Under the pieces are notes generated by a model that saw nothing but the letters and a program-made list of their open reading frames with translations, made no database searches and was not told where the DNA came from. Shown here one piece after another: positions 24,725 through 33,515 of a stretch of 64,000 bases of DNA. The stretch is taken from contig JAIQGK010000009.1 in the NCBI GenBank assembly GCA_020072645.1, positions 186,001 to 250,000 on the forward strand. The letters are read 5' to 3'. The DNA is from Terriglobia bacterium (GTDB taxonomy: Bacteria > Acidobacteriota > Terriglobia > Terriglobales > Acidobacteriaceae). Both the position numbers and the translations under genes were made by a program. The first letter of the stretch is position 1; each line of letters starts with the position of its first letter.

Positions 24725-26740
24725 CTATCGAATGCAGACCACGTCAGCCTTCCTGCTCTGTGCGTCTCCAACTTGAATCATCGTCTTCATCTTTGTCCCG
24801 CCCATAGCGGAATGCAGCACAGACTCTGCCGGCTGTTTATCGAAATACATGCGCTGCCAGACTTCAATCATCAGGAGCGCCCAGATCTTCAGCGCGTTGT
24901 CACGGCGATTCTCAGCGTGGTCATGCAAGAGCTTCTGCACTGCGTCAGGACGGAACAGCCCGCGACGCTCGATTGCCGCAGGCGAAAGAAATTCCTTGAT
25001 CACCGGCTTGAGTTCGCCATTGATCCACTGCGGCAGCGGCGGGTTGAAGCCCATCTTTTTCTTGGTGAGCACCTCGCGCGGCAGGATGCCGCGCATCGCC
25101 TGGCGGGTGATCCACTTAGTGGTCATGTTACGGACCTTCATTCGCTGCGGCACCTGCATGGCAAACTCAAGAAGCCGATAGTCAGTAAATGGCGCCCGCA
25201 CTTCGAGTGAATTGGCCATGGACATGCGATCGGCATATTCCAGGCAGTTGCAGCAGAGAAATGACGCCGCATCCACATAGCCGAGACGGCTCATGGGATC
25301 CAGCTTGGCTCCGCGACGGAAGAACTGGCGCAGGAAATCTCCTGAGTTGCGTCCGCCCACGGACGCTGAGAAGGCCGGCGTATACAGTTCCTGTTTCTCA
25401 TTTTCAGAGAAATATCCAACCCAGTCGATATACATATCCTCTTCAGCTTGCCATGCCGATTGGGCGAATTCGCGTACGCGGCGGAAGCCATGGCGTCCGT
25501 CGGTTGCATCATTCATGAATCCGGACAAACGTGAGACTAATCCCTTGGTGACGAACTGAGGCAGTTGACGGTAACGCCGGGCCATCGCAGCGCCCGCATA
25601 GCGCACGTAGCCGCCAAAGAGTTCATCGCCGCCATCACCAGAAATGGCTACTGTAACGTGCTTCCGCATCTGTTTGGTAATGATGTATTCCAGAATGGCC
25701 GTAGGATTGCCAAAAGGTTCGTCGAAGTGCCGCACTACGTCAGTCATGTAGGCAGCGCAGGCTTCGTCGGCCTGTAAAATGTGGTGCTCCGTGTTGAATC
25801 TTTCGGCGACGAGTTTCGCAATCGGCTGCTCGTCATAAAACTTGCTGTTCTTAAATCCGATGGTGAAGGTTTTGACCTGATCGGAGCTGTTCTTTGCCGC
25901 GAAAGCAGTAATCGCGCTGGAATCAAGACCGCCGCTCAGGAACAGTCCCAGCGGTACATCACTGATCATGCGCAGCTTCACGGATTCTTCCATCAATTCG
26001 CGCGCGCGATCAATCATCTCCTTTTCCGACATCTGCAAAGGTGTGCCGGCGGTTTCAGCGGCGTCCCAATATTTCCATTCGCGGCGTTGCACGCCGCCTT
26101 CTGAGTCGACCACGATCTCCATGGCCGAACCGGGCGCCATCTTGCGCACATGCTTGAACGCCGTGGAGGGATACGGAAAATACAAATAGGTGAGATAGTC
26201 GTGCATGGCCACAGGGTCGAGTTCCGCAGGCACGCCTGCCTGAAGAATGGCCTTGATCTCTGACGCGAAAACGAATTTGCGGCCCTCATGTGAATAGAAG
26301 AGAGGCTTCTTGCCCAGATGATCCGTGGCCAGCAGCATGCGGCGATGGCGATTGTCCCAGATGGCGAAGGCAAACATGCCCCGCAGCTTCTTCGCCACTT
26401 CAGCGCCCCACTCCTCATAGCCATGAATGATGACTTCAGTATCGGTATGGGAGCGGAAGGTGTGTCCGGCAGCAACCAACTGCGTGCGCAATTCCTGGAA
26501 GTTATAAATTTCGCCGTTGAAGGTGATCCATATGGACTCATCTTCATTGCACATGGGCTGATGTCCAGCGGATGAGAGGTCGATGATGGACAGCCTGCGG
26601 TGCTGCAAGCTTACCCAGACGGAGCCGTTGGACAACGTAAAATATTTAAGCCCAGCGTCGTCCGGGCCGCGATGATGGAGTTCCAGCCCGCATTTTTCGT
26701 CCGCTGGTGAGCCGCCGATTTGTCCAAAGATTCCACACAT
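24725..26740 (-). CDS. asparagine synthase-like amidotransferase of the EPS locus
   Basis: 671 residues. The N-terminus MCGIFGQIGG exposes Cys2 of a class II glutamine amidotransferase domain (about 1-200). The synthetase domain has the ATP PP-loop FLSGGLDSSAITAFAA and ISGDGGDELFGGY. AsnB-like enzymes in XrtA EPS clusters probably amidate a carboxyl group, for example of a uronic acid, rather than make asparagine; that role is inferred from context. The uronic acid could come from the dehydrogenase at 39930. The last 30 residues extend beyond the usual end. Confidence 0.85.
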   Translation of the reverse strand: MCGIFGQIGGSPADEKCGLELHHRGPDDAGLKYFTLSNGSVWVSLQHRRLSIIDLSSAGHQPMCNEDESIWITFNGEIYNFQELRTQLVAAGHTFRSHTDTEVIIHGYEEWGAEVAKKLRGMFAFAIWDNRHRRMLLATDHLGKKPLFYSHEGRKFVFASEIKAILQAGVPAELDPVAMHDYLTYLYFPYPSTAFKHVRKMAPGSAMEIVVDSEGGVQRREWKYWDAAETAGTPLQMSEKEMIDRARELMEESVKLRMISDVPLGLFLSGGLDSSAITAFAAKNSSDQVKTFTIGFKNSKFYDEQPIAKLVAERFNTEHHILQADEACAAYMTDVVRHFDEPFGNPTAILEYIITKQMRKHVTVAISGDGGDELFGGYVRYAGAAMARRYRQLPQFVTKGLVSRLSGFMNDATDGRHGFRRVREFAQSAWQAEEDMYIDWVGYFSENEKQELYTPAFSASVGGRNSGDFLRQFFRRGAKLDPMSRLGYVDAASFLCCNCLEYADRMSMANSLEVRAPFTDYRLLEFAMQVPQRMKVRNMTTKWITRQAMRGILPREVLTKKKMGFNPPLPQWINGELKPVIKEFLSPAAIERRGLFRPDAVQKLLHDHAENRRDNALKIWALLMIEVWQRMYFDKQPAESVLHSAMGGTKMKTMIQVGDAQSRKADVVCIR

Positions 26741-26755
26741 AGTATTTGATGTCCC

Positions 26756-28117
26756 TTACACCAACGCCGGCTCTTCTTCACGCTCCCACGGCAAGGGTTC
26801 CGGCGGAACTTCCGCAGCGACCGCAACAGGTTCTTTCTTGCGTTCACTTTCAATCATCTGCCCGCGCACAACGCATGCCAGCATCACCCAGAGAAAGCCG
26901 TTTACCTCCACATACAGCCAGCGATCGCCAAAGAAATTCACGACGAAGACGCAGGCCATCAAGAGAGAGAAACCCAATCCGATGGATTGAAGAAATGGGT
27001 CCTGAGCGGTACGGTAAAGCTTGACTCCCAGGCGGGTCATTTTGGCCAGCAGAAAAAGGAAGAACATCAGTCCCAGGACACCTGTCTCCACCAGAACTTT
27101 CAGGAAGTAGTTATGTGTATCCGTGTAAATGCCGACTCGATGCTGCCATTGATAAGTATCAAAACCAGCGCCGAGCGCGGGGTTTTGATGAAAGAGATTC
27201 ATGGCGTCATCCCACAGGACGACGCGGTCCTGCGCTGAGGTATCAAGCTGTTGCTCATTCTTGTCATAAGTCATGAGCACGCGTTCCTGTACAGAGGTCG
27301 GCACAAAACTTTGCCAGCTGAGCAGGAAAACTGCAAGTGCAAGGAGAACCCAGCGCTGCCGTACGAGTCCCAGAAAGAGCAAACCAACGAGAACGCCTAC
27401 GTATGCCTCACGGGAATAAGAAAACAGCAGGCAATAGGCACTGAAAGCAAACAATCCCCAGAGGGCGAACTTGAGCGACTTGCGCTTCTGCAAGGCGGCC
27501 AGCCCCAACACAAACAACATGAACTCAGCTTCGAATGTGGCAACACCATTCACACCGGCATAGCCCAGAGCGCCGCCATCGCGCACTTCATAAGAGAAGT
27601 GCGAAGTATCGCGATCACTCATAGTCCCGTAATAGCCTTTGTTCACAGCCAGCACGGAAAGGCACATGAGCAAGACGATAATTTTGATCTGCTTTACGTC
27701 CTTGATCACGCTCACCGTTACCGCAAAGATGATGAACATGACCATGTAATTCTTCCAGTTGGAGAAACGCGGATCACTGATGGAAAGCGGCATTTCTGAG
27801 TTGAGGAAGAATGCACCGCGCCAGAGTTGGATATAGCAGAACACGCCGAAGATGATGAGTATTTTGTTTAATGGCGTTTTGGCGAAGCGGAACCCGCCTT
27901 TGAAGACCGCGCCCAGGACGACGCCCAGCAACAGCATGTCAATGAGCTTGTTGCCGAGAGGAAAATCAAAAATGCGATAGCGGAGCGTCTGGAGCGGCAG
28001 CAGGGGAATCAAGAAATACAGACCCGCCTGCGGTTTCCAGAAGAGCGATAGCAAAAAGGCCGCGACGGCGCCGATGTAGAGAGCCAAGGGGACGTATTGT
28101 TCCAGTCCAAAATGCAT
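26756..28117 (-). CDS. O-antigen ligase/polymerase-like membrane protein
   Basis: 453 residues with ten to twelve hydrophobic segments and a large periplasmic loop (about 300-350) holding GAGFDTYQWQHRVGIYTDTHN, with the histidines and the downstream YFLKVLVETGVLG typical of Wzy/WaaL proteins. It should polymerise EPS repeat units or ligate them to a carrier in the membrane. No exosortase motifs (conserved Cys, Arg and His in the EpsH core) were found in it. It lies 4 bp from the flippase stop. Confidence 0.82.
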   Translation of the reverse strand: MHFGLEQYVPLALYIGAVAAFLLSLFWKPQAGLYFLIPLLPLQTLRYRIFDFPLGNKLIDMLLLGVVLGAVFKGGFRFAKTPLNKILIIFGVFCYIQLWRGAFFLNSEMPLSISDPRFSNWKNYMVMFIIFAVTVSVIKDVKQIKIIVLLMCLSVLAVNKGYYGTMSDRDTSHFSYEVRDGGALGYAGVNGVATFEAEFMLFVLGLAALQKRKSLKFALWGLFAFSAYCLLFSYSREAYVGVLVGLLFLGLVRQRWVLLALAVFLLSWQSFVPTSVQERVLMTYDKNEQQLDTSAQDRVVLWDDAMNLFHQNPALGAGFDTYQWQHRVGIYTDTHNYFLKVLVETGVLGLMFFLFLLAKMTRLGVKLYRTAQDPFLQSIGLGFSLLMACVFVVNFFGDRWLYVEVNGFLWVMLACVVRGQMIESERKKEPVAVAAEVPPEPLPWEREEEPALV

Positions 28118-28120
28118 GGC

Positions 28121-29650
28121 TCAGGTCCTCTCCGTGATGGCGGGCATCGGTTCCAGAGTGGGCTTGCTGGAAGAATGCAGCCAGCCGCTGAGTGCGTTCC
28201 AGATACTGGTGAGCAGTTCGCGCACGCGTAGATCGATGGCAAAGAGGATTCCGGCATACAGCACCAGGATCAAGCTTCCCTTCACCACCGCGCTGAGCAA
28301 AGGTGTTTCTACCGGTATCTGTATCACAAGCCATGAGACGGCAGCGCCGGTTACGGCGTATCGGACAAAGGAAATGAGCTCAAGCTCGTATGGCAGCACG
28401 CGCAACGACTGATAGGCAAGAAATATCACGATACCGGCGTAGCTCACGGTGGTGGCAATAGCGGCGCCGAGAAGGCCAATCCGCGGAAGCAGTATTACGT
28501 TCAGCACTACGTTAAGGAAGCCGGCATAAAACGTCGCAGCAGCGATCTTGGTGGCGCGCTTGTGGATCATGAGGCCGGGGCGGAAATATATTGTCACGGC
28601 GGAGAGCACCAGCCCGACGACCAGAAAAGGCAGCAGTGTATGCGCTTGCTGAAATTTGCGGGAGGCGAGCAGGACGATGACATCGCGCGAGGTTACGATG
28701 GCCACGCACACGACTGCAACCGCAACGAAAATGAACTGGTCCAGGCTGCGGGAAAGAAAATCCTGCAGCGCTTTTTTGCCTTCAGTGTTCCAGACGCGCA
28801 TGCAGATAGGAAAGAGCGCCATTTGCAAGGGCGCCATCATCACGTCCTGAAGATAGATGGCGATGCCATAGGCGGCGGCGTAAAAGCCGAGCGCCTGCGC
28901 GCCAAGGTAATGCTGGATAAAGAAGCGATCGCCGGAATCGAGCACGAACCAGGAGATTTCCGCGGCCATCAACGGCAGCGAGAAAGCCGCAGCGGTGCGG
29001 AGAAAACTTACGTCGAACATGCTGGGGGAAAGCAACTGGCGGCGCCCCAGAACGGGCACGTATTGCAGAAGGATGATGCCCTCAACGATCACGAGTCCAA
29101 GGAAGAAGGCGAAGATTGTCTTCTGCCAGAAGAACAATAATGCGCAAATCACGCCGATGGTCAGCGCTTTTTGCAGGATGTCCATGCCGTTGAAGAGCCG
29201 CGTCTTGTTCTCCATCTGCATCAGGTTCATCTGCATGGAGCGGAGCGAGCGGATCATGACCAGGCTGCACGCCAGCAGAAGCGTGCCGCCTGCGGTGATT
29301 CCCATGAAGCGTCCGACGCCAAGGAGCAATGCCACGATAAACAACAGAGTCAACGTCAATGCCAGAAGTGCCGTGCTGTAGAACAAGGTCGAGTAGTAGC
29401 GGCGGAGCGTGTCAGGGCTGGCGGCAGACTCGCCTTCAGGGTAATAACGCTGAACGGAATGCTGAAATCCGAATTTGGACAATACCGTCAAAAGCAGGAC
29501 AGTGTTGGTGATCAGGTTGATAACGCCGTATTCGGCGACGGAAAAAACGCGCGTGAAGACCGGGAAGGAAATGAATCCCAGGAGCATGACAACCAATCGC
29601 CCACCGAGGTAGTGGGACGAGTGGCGATAAAGTGTCTTGAGTGCGCTCAT
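28121..29650 (-). CDS. oligosaccharide flippase (MATE/Wzx family)
   Basis: About 509 residues from ATG 29650; an upstream ATG at 29665 is less likely. Twelve to fourteen membrane segments are visible (LVVMLLGFISFPVFTRVFS first), with the arginine-bearing first helices of polysaccharide-export flippases. It moves lipid-linked repeat units across the cytoplasmic membrane. It is 78 bp from the Wzz-like gene, the largest gap in this operon; no internal promoter was recognised there. Confidence 0.83.
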   Translation of the reverse strand: MSALKTLYRHSSHYLGGRLVVMLLGFISFPVFTRVFSVAEYGVINLITNTVLLLTVLSKFGFQHSVQRYYPEGESAASPDTLRRYYSTLFYSTALLALTLTLLFIVALLLGVGRFMGITAGGTLLLACSLVMIRSLRSMQMNLMQMENKTRLFNGMDILQKALTIGVICALLFFWQKTIFAFFLGLVIVEGIILLQYVPVLGRRQLLSPSMFDVSFLRTAAAFSLPLMAAEISWFVLDSGDRFFIQHYLGAQALGFYAAAYGIAIYLQDVMMAPLQMALFPICMRVWNTEGKKALQDFLSRSLDQFIFVAVAVVCVAIVTSRDVIVLLASRKFQQAHTLLPFLVVGLVLSAVTIYFRPGLMIHKRATKIAAATFYAGFLNVVLNVILLPRIGLLGAAIATTVSYAGIVIFLAYQSLRVLPYELELISFVRYAVTGAAVSWLVIQIPVETPLLSAVVKGSLILVLYAGILFAIDLRVRELLTSIWNALSGWLHSSSKPTLEPMPAITERT

Positions 29651-29743
29651 AGGAGTTCCGGTCACGAAGCTTCCTTGCCGTTCTGGACGAATCGTTTTTT
29701 CCCGCCATAGGACTGCCGCATTGTCGTTCTATTTGACGCCTAT

Positions 29744-31285
29744 TTACAAAATCGAGTGCAGCTTTAGATACAATCCTGCTTCAAGCGCGCAACCGATTAG
29801 CGAAATCACCACAGCGATGACGGCAAACCGGATCGAACTGCGCCGGTCAGCCGCAGATTGAAGTTGAGGCACAACGGCCAGCAGCGCGACATTTGCGGGT
29901 AACATGCCCTTCAGTTCGCGCTCAAACTTGACTGTGCTGTTCATCATGTCTCCGAGATAAGCCAGGCCGACTGACATTGCCAGAGCACCGAGGAAAGCTC
30001 CCAGCAACATGAGACCGCGCTTGGGTTTGAATGGCTTTTCCGGCACCTGGGCCAGATCAAGAATAGTGAAGTGCTCAGCTTGCTGCTTTTTTTCCAGATC
30101 CGCAGCCATTCCGGCAGAAAAAGTTTTATCGAGTAAAGACTGGTAGTGGTCCTTGGAGACGCTGTAATTGCGATTCAATTCAGCCATCTCCTGCTCACGG
30201 ACCGGAACCGCGTCAACCTTGGCGCGATAGGAAGCCATCTGGCCGGTAATGCGCTGCTGTTCCTGGGTGAGACGTTTTGATTCGCGATCAAGCAGTTGTA
30301 GCCGCACAGTCACGGCAGTATTGTCTTGCGCTTCCGCCACCACAGGAGGATCCGGCGGAAGAGTCTTTAACCTGTCTTCAACGCGCTTCAATTGTGAAGC
30401 CGTGTCAATGACCTCAGGGTGAGCGCTGGTATAACGGTTTTGCAGATCTTGTAGCTGAGTGCGAAGGCGACGCCGCTCGCTTTCCAGTTTCGCCCGTTCT
30501 GTGACTACCGGAACGGTCTTGACTTCGCCGGTATTCGGACTTTCCAGTCCGCGCGATAGCAGCGTGCGCTCAACTTCAAGGCGGTTGAGCGAATCAGCGT
30601 TGGCCTGGAATTGCGCCTGCAATTGCGTGAGAGCCTGCATGTTTGCCGCCTGCTGCTCAGGCATTTCACCCAAGTGACGCATTTTGAATGCGCTCAGGCG
30701 GGCTTCCTGCTGTTCAAGATTCTGCTTTGCTTCTTTCAGCTGGGCATCCAGGAATTCCGTGGTGTCCTGTGCCTGCTGTTCACGGCTCTTGACGTTCCAT
30801 TCAATAAAGCTGGCGGCAAGCTGGTTGGCCACCTGCGCCACCTGCTCACGCTGATGGCCTTCATATTCAATGGTGAACGCGCTCAATCCGGAAGACGATC
30901 CCTGCTTCACGGTAATCGAAATGTCCTTGCGCATCAGCTCGATGAGCTCTTCGCGGGAGATCTTCCCCTGCAGCTCAGGATAGAGGTGCATGTCATCGAT
31001 AATCTGCTGCAAGCGCGTGGTGCTTAGAACCTGTTGCGTAATGGTCGTCAGGCGCTGGCCAGGATCGGAGTTTACCGTGGGGCTCACGTATTTCTCTGAA
31101 ACTTTCTGCGGGTCGACAAGAATCGTGGTGGTGGCCTTGTAACGGTCCGGCATGAGAAGCACGATGGTGCAGCCCACAAGCGAGAACATTACGGTGCCGA
31201 GAAAAATCCATCCGCGATAGTGCCGAATGGTGTGCCAAAAAGCCATCAGCTGATTTGTGGCCTCATGATTTGTTGCCTGGTTCAT
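29744..31285 (-). CDS. Wzz/GumC-like polysaccharide chain-length protein
   Basis: About 514 residues from ATG 31285, which has GAGAGG just upstream; the frame opens at 31309 but without a better start. Two membrane helices flank a large periplasmic part: WIFLGTVMFSLVGCTIVLL near the start and LMLLGAFLGALAMSVGLAYL near the end. Between them are long coiled coils (residues about 180-360) and the GNVR-like region LNRNYSVSKDHYQSLLDKT. It carries no kinase domain; the kinase is the separate CpsD-like protein at 18734. Confidence 0.85.
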   Translation of the reverse strand: MNQATNHEATNQLMAFWHTIRHYRGWIFLGTVMFSLVGCTIVLLMPDRYKATTTILVDPQKVSEKYVSPTVNSDPGQRLTTITQQVLSTTRLQQIIDDMHLYPELQGKISREELIELMRKDISITVKQGSSSGLSAFTIEYEGHQREQVAQVANQLAASFIEWNVKSREQQAQDTTEFLDAQLKEAKQNLEQQEARLSAFKMRHLGEMPEQQAANMQALTQLQAQFQANADSLNRLEVERTLLSRGLESPNTGEVKTVPVVTERAKLESERRRLRTQLQDLQNRYTSAHPEVIDTASQLKRVEDRLKTLPPDPPVVAEAQDNTAVTVRLQLLDRESKRLTQEQQRITGQMASYRAKVDAVPVREQEMAELNRNYSVSKDHYQSLLDKTFSAGMAADLEKKQQAEHFTILDLAQVPEKPFKPKRGLMLLGAFLGALAMSVGLAYLGDMMNSTVKFERELKGMLPANVALLAVVPQLQSAADRRSSIRFAVIAVVISLIGCALEAGLYLKLHSIL

Positions 31286-31324
31286 TGATCCTCTCCCTGA
31301 GTCGTTCATCGATGACAGATGGCC

Positions 31325-32806
31325 TTACCGGAAATGCAGCGGCGCCGGGTACCACTCAATGCCGGCGACTGCGTAGCTCAAATTTCCACTGCCCACGGTC
31401 CCACCGGTGCCGTGGTACGAACGATAACCCCCGGTGAAGCCCAGGCTGTTGGTGATCTTGTAACGCACGCGAGGCGCTACGAAGTAACCGTGGTACGCGG
31501 GCACAACGGTGGTGATGGAGTCGCCGCGAAGATAACCAGCATCCGTGATGAAAGTCAGACGGCGAAGGTCTTTGGCAAAGCCGACGGTGGCGTTATCTTC
31601 CCAGCGGCTATTCAGGTTGGCCACGGTGGTAAACGTGCGGTTCGCACTAGCGTAAACCCTGCCCTTGGTGCCCAGGTTTTTGACCAGGCTGGCGCTGAAA
31701 TTGGCTGCCTGCGGAGAGCCGCAAGTGGCTGTGGAGAATTGCGGGCCACCCTGCACCTCAAATGAAAGCGTGTGGGTTACGCGCATGGCAATGCCAAGCC
31801 CGCCGCCAACGGTATTACAGATGGGGCCGTTCAATACGGTTTCGCCCTCGCCATAGCTGCGGAGGTCAATGCGAGGAGTGAGAGTGCGCACATACTCCAG
31901 TCTTCCTCCAACAGCATTGGCATGGGAGCCCACAGACTGCGGCGTGTTGGGGTCACCCTGAATGCCGGTGTAAGTGTGAAAGGCGGTAATGCTGATCTTG
32001 TCACGACGGCTTTTCAGCCAGCCCAGGCCGATGCTGCTTTCAGTAAAAGCAACGTTGGTGGCTTGCAGCAATACTGCAGTGGACGAGGTATCCACAACCG
32101 GCGTGCTTTGCACCACCAGGAAATTCAACGGTCCCTGCAACCGCGCGGACTGCGAACCATAGCTGCCGCTGCTAGCAAAATTCCAATACAAGCGCTCAGT
32201 GATGGAACCCATGCCACTGAAAGTAAGAGTGTGGTAAGCCTGCGGCCCGCCACTCTGCGTGTCATTGGGATTAACGACCGTGGAATACTGCGCGATGTAA
32301 CGGCCAGTCCGGGTCGGAAGAAAAAGCGCGACGTAAGGGCTGACGGATGTAGAGATCAGATCGGTACCCGTGGGTCCCAGACCGCCGACGCTGTTGGTAT
32401 AGACGCTGTAGGCGGAAAGGCCGTACAACATCTGATATTTGTAATCTTTGCTCTTGAGCGCGACAGATTGCTGACCCTCAACATACTCACCGTTGGGAAT
32501 CGTCTGATCGTTGCGCTGCGGCGGATACAGGCTAATCAACTGCCCAGTGCCCAGCGAGACGGTGTACGCTCCCGGACTGTTGGGATACCACGGCAACTCA
32601 GTTGACGAGTCCGTTGTGACGTCCGCCTTCTGGTCGGCTGCGTCAGGTGATTTGTCTTGCGCGGGCGTCTGCGCGGCAGTTGGCTGGGCCGTCTGCTCGG
32701 CAGTTTGAGTGGCCTTTTGCGCGGTCTGAGCGAAGGCAGATGCAATCATCACCAACGCAACGCAGAAAGAAACCAATACCCGGTTTATAGTTTGGAAAGT
32801 TTTCAT
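31325..32806 (-). CDS. outer-membrane beta-barrel protein of the EPS operon
   Basis: 493 residues. A signal peptide (MKTFQTINRVLVSFCVAL, cleavage at AFA) is followed by an Ala/Gln/Thr-rich linker (about 25-65). The rest has alternating hydrophobic and polar residues typical of beta strands, closing with AVAGIEWYPAPLHFR. It has no recognised enzymatic motif. It may be the outer-membrane pore partner of the Wza-like protein. Its start overlaps the previous gene by 4 bp. Confidence 0.7.
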   Translation of the reverse strand: MKTFQTINRVLVSFCVALVMIASAFAQTAQKATQTAEQTAQPTAAQTPAQDKSPDAADQKADVTTDSSTELPWYPNSPGAYTVSLGTGQLISLYPPQRNDQTIPNGEYVEGQQSVALKSKDYKYQMLYGLSAYSVYTNSVGGLGPTGTDLISTSVSPYVALFLPTRTGRYIAQYSTVVNPNDTQSGGPQAYHTLTFSGMGSITERLYWNFASSGSYGSQSARLQGPLNFLVVQSTPVVDTSSTAVLLQATNVAFTESSIGLGWLKSRRDKISITAFHTYTGIQGDPNTPQSVGSHANAVGGRLEYVRTLTPRIDLRSYGEGETVLNGPICNTVGGGLGIAMRVTHTLSFEVQGGPQFSTATCGSPQAANFSASLVKNLGTKGRVYASANRTFTTVANLNSRWEDNATVGFAKDLRRLTFITDAGYLRGDSITTVVPAYHGYFVAPRVRYKITNSLGFTGGYRSYHGTGGTVGSGNLSYAVAGIEWYPAPLHFR

Positions 32807-33453
32807 GGGACCACCACCGTATCTCCTGGATGAAGAGCAATATTTTGATCAGTCTTTTTTCCCTGGATAACTTCGTTGTACTTGAACTTGAGCCGCGACT
32901 GGCGGCCATCTTCCGTGCGCAGGACGACGATGCCGTCTCTCTTGGCAAAGGGCGTGAAGCCGCCGGCCTGCGCTATCAACTGCAGGACCGTGGTTTGCGC
33001 GTTGAGCGAATAAGTCCCCGGCCGGGCCACCTCACCGGTAATGAAGGCGCGCTTGCTGCGAATCTCAACCACGGTAACGGTAACCTGCGGATTATTGAGA
33101 AAGCCTTTCAGCTTTTCGGCCACCATGTCCTGAATCTGCAGCGGGGTCATGCCGCTTACTTTCACTTCATTAATCAATGGCAGTGAAATATTCCCGTCAG
33201 TCCGGACAACAACGGTCTGAGAAACTTCCGGTTCTTTCCACACATTCACGCGGATGATGTCGGAGTCGCCGACGATATAGCCGGCGGGAACTACCTCAGC
33301 GGGCTTGGAAGTGTCGGCAGGCTTGGTGACATCCGCAGAGGAAGCGTCAGGGGATTTAAGGTTGGCGGTCTGCGTCTGGGACACGAGGCTGCCCGCGCCG
33401 GCGATCCAGGAAATCGCTGCGGCAAGTACGATTTGTTTCTTAAACGAAAACAT
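32803..33453 (-). CDS. Wza-like polysaccharide export protein
   Basis: About 216 residues from ATG 33453, chosen for the GGGAG ribosome binding site 8 bases upstream and because the signal peptide (FKKQIVLAAAISWIAGAGSL) then starts at the N-terminus; the frame extends to 33516. The export domain (VGDSDIIRVNVWKEPEVSQ) is followed by an SLBB domain (AFITGEVARPGTYSLN). It is shorter than E. coli Wza and lacks its C-terminal outer-membrane helix, so the beta-barrel protein encoded next may provide the pore. Confidence 0.85.
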   Translation of the reverse strand: MFSFKKQIVLAAAISWIAGAGSLVSQTQTANLKSPDASSADVTKPADTSKPAEVVPAGYIVGDSDIIRVNVWKEPEVSQTVVVRTDGNISLPLINEVKVSGMTPLQIQDMVAEKLKGFLNNPQVTVTVVEIRSKRAFITGEVARPGTYSLNAQTTVLQLIAQAGGFTPFAKRDGIVVLRTEDGRQSRLKFKYNEVIQGKKTDQNIALHPGDTVVVP

Positions 33454-33515
33454 ATATGGTCTCCCACTCTCCATCGAAGTCCGCTTTTGCAGTCGACGGT
33501 AAAAATTGCAGTTCA

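Noticed and set aside
26756-28117. Considered as an exosortase
   Set aside because: It has many membrane helices, but lacks the exosortase Cys-Arg-His signature and fits Wzy/WaaL better.
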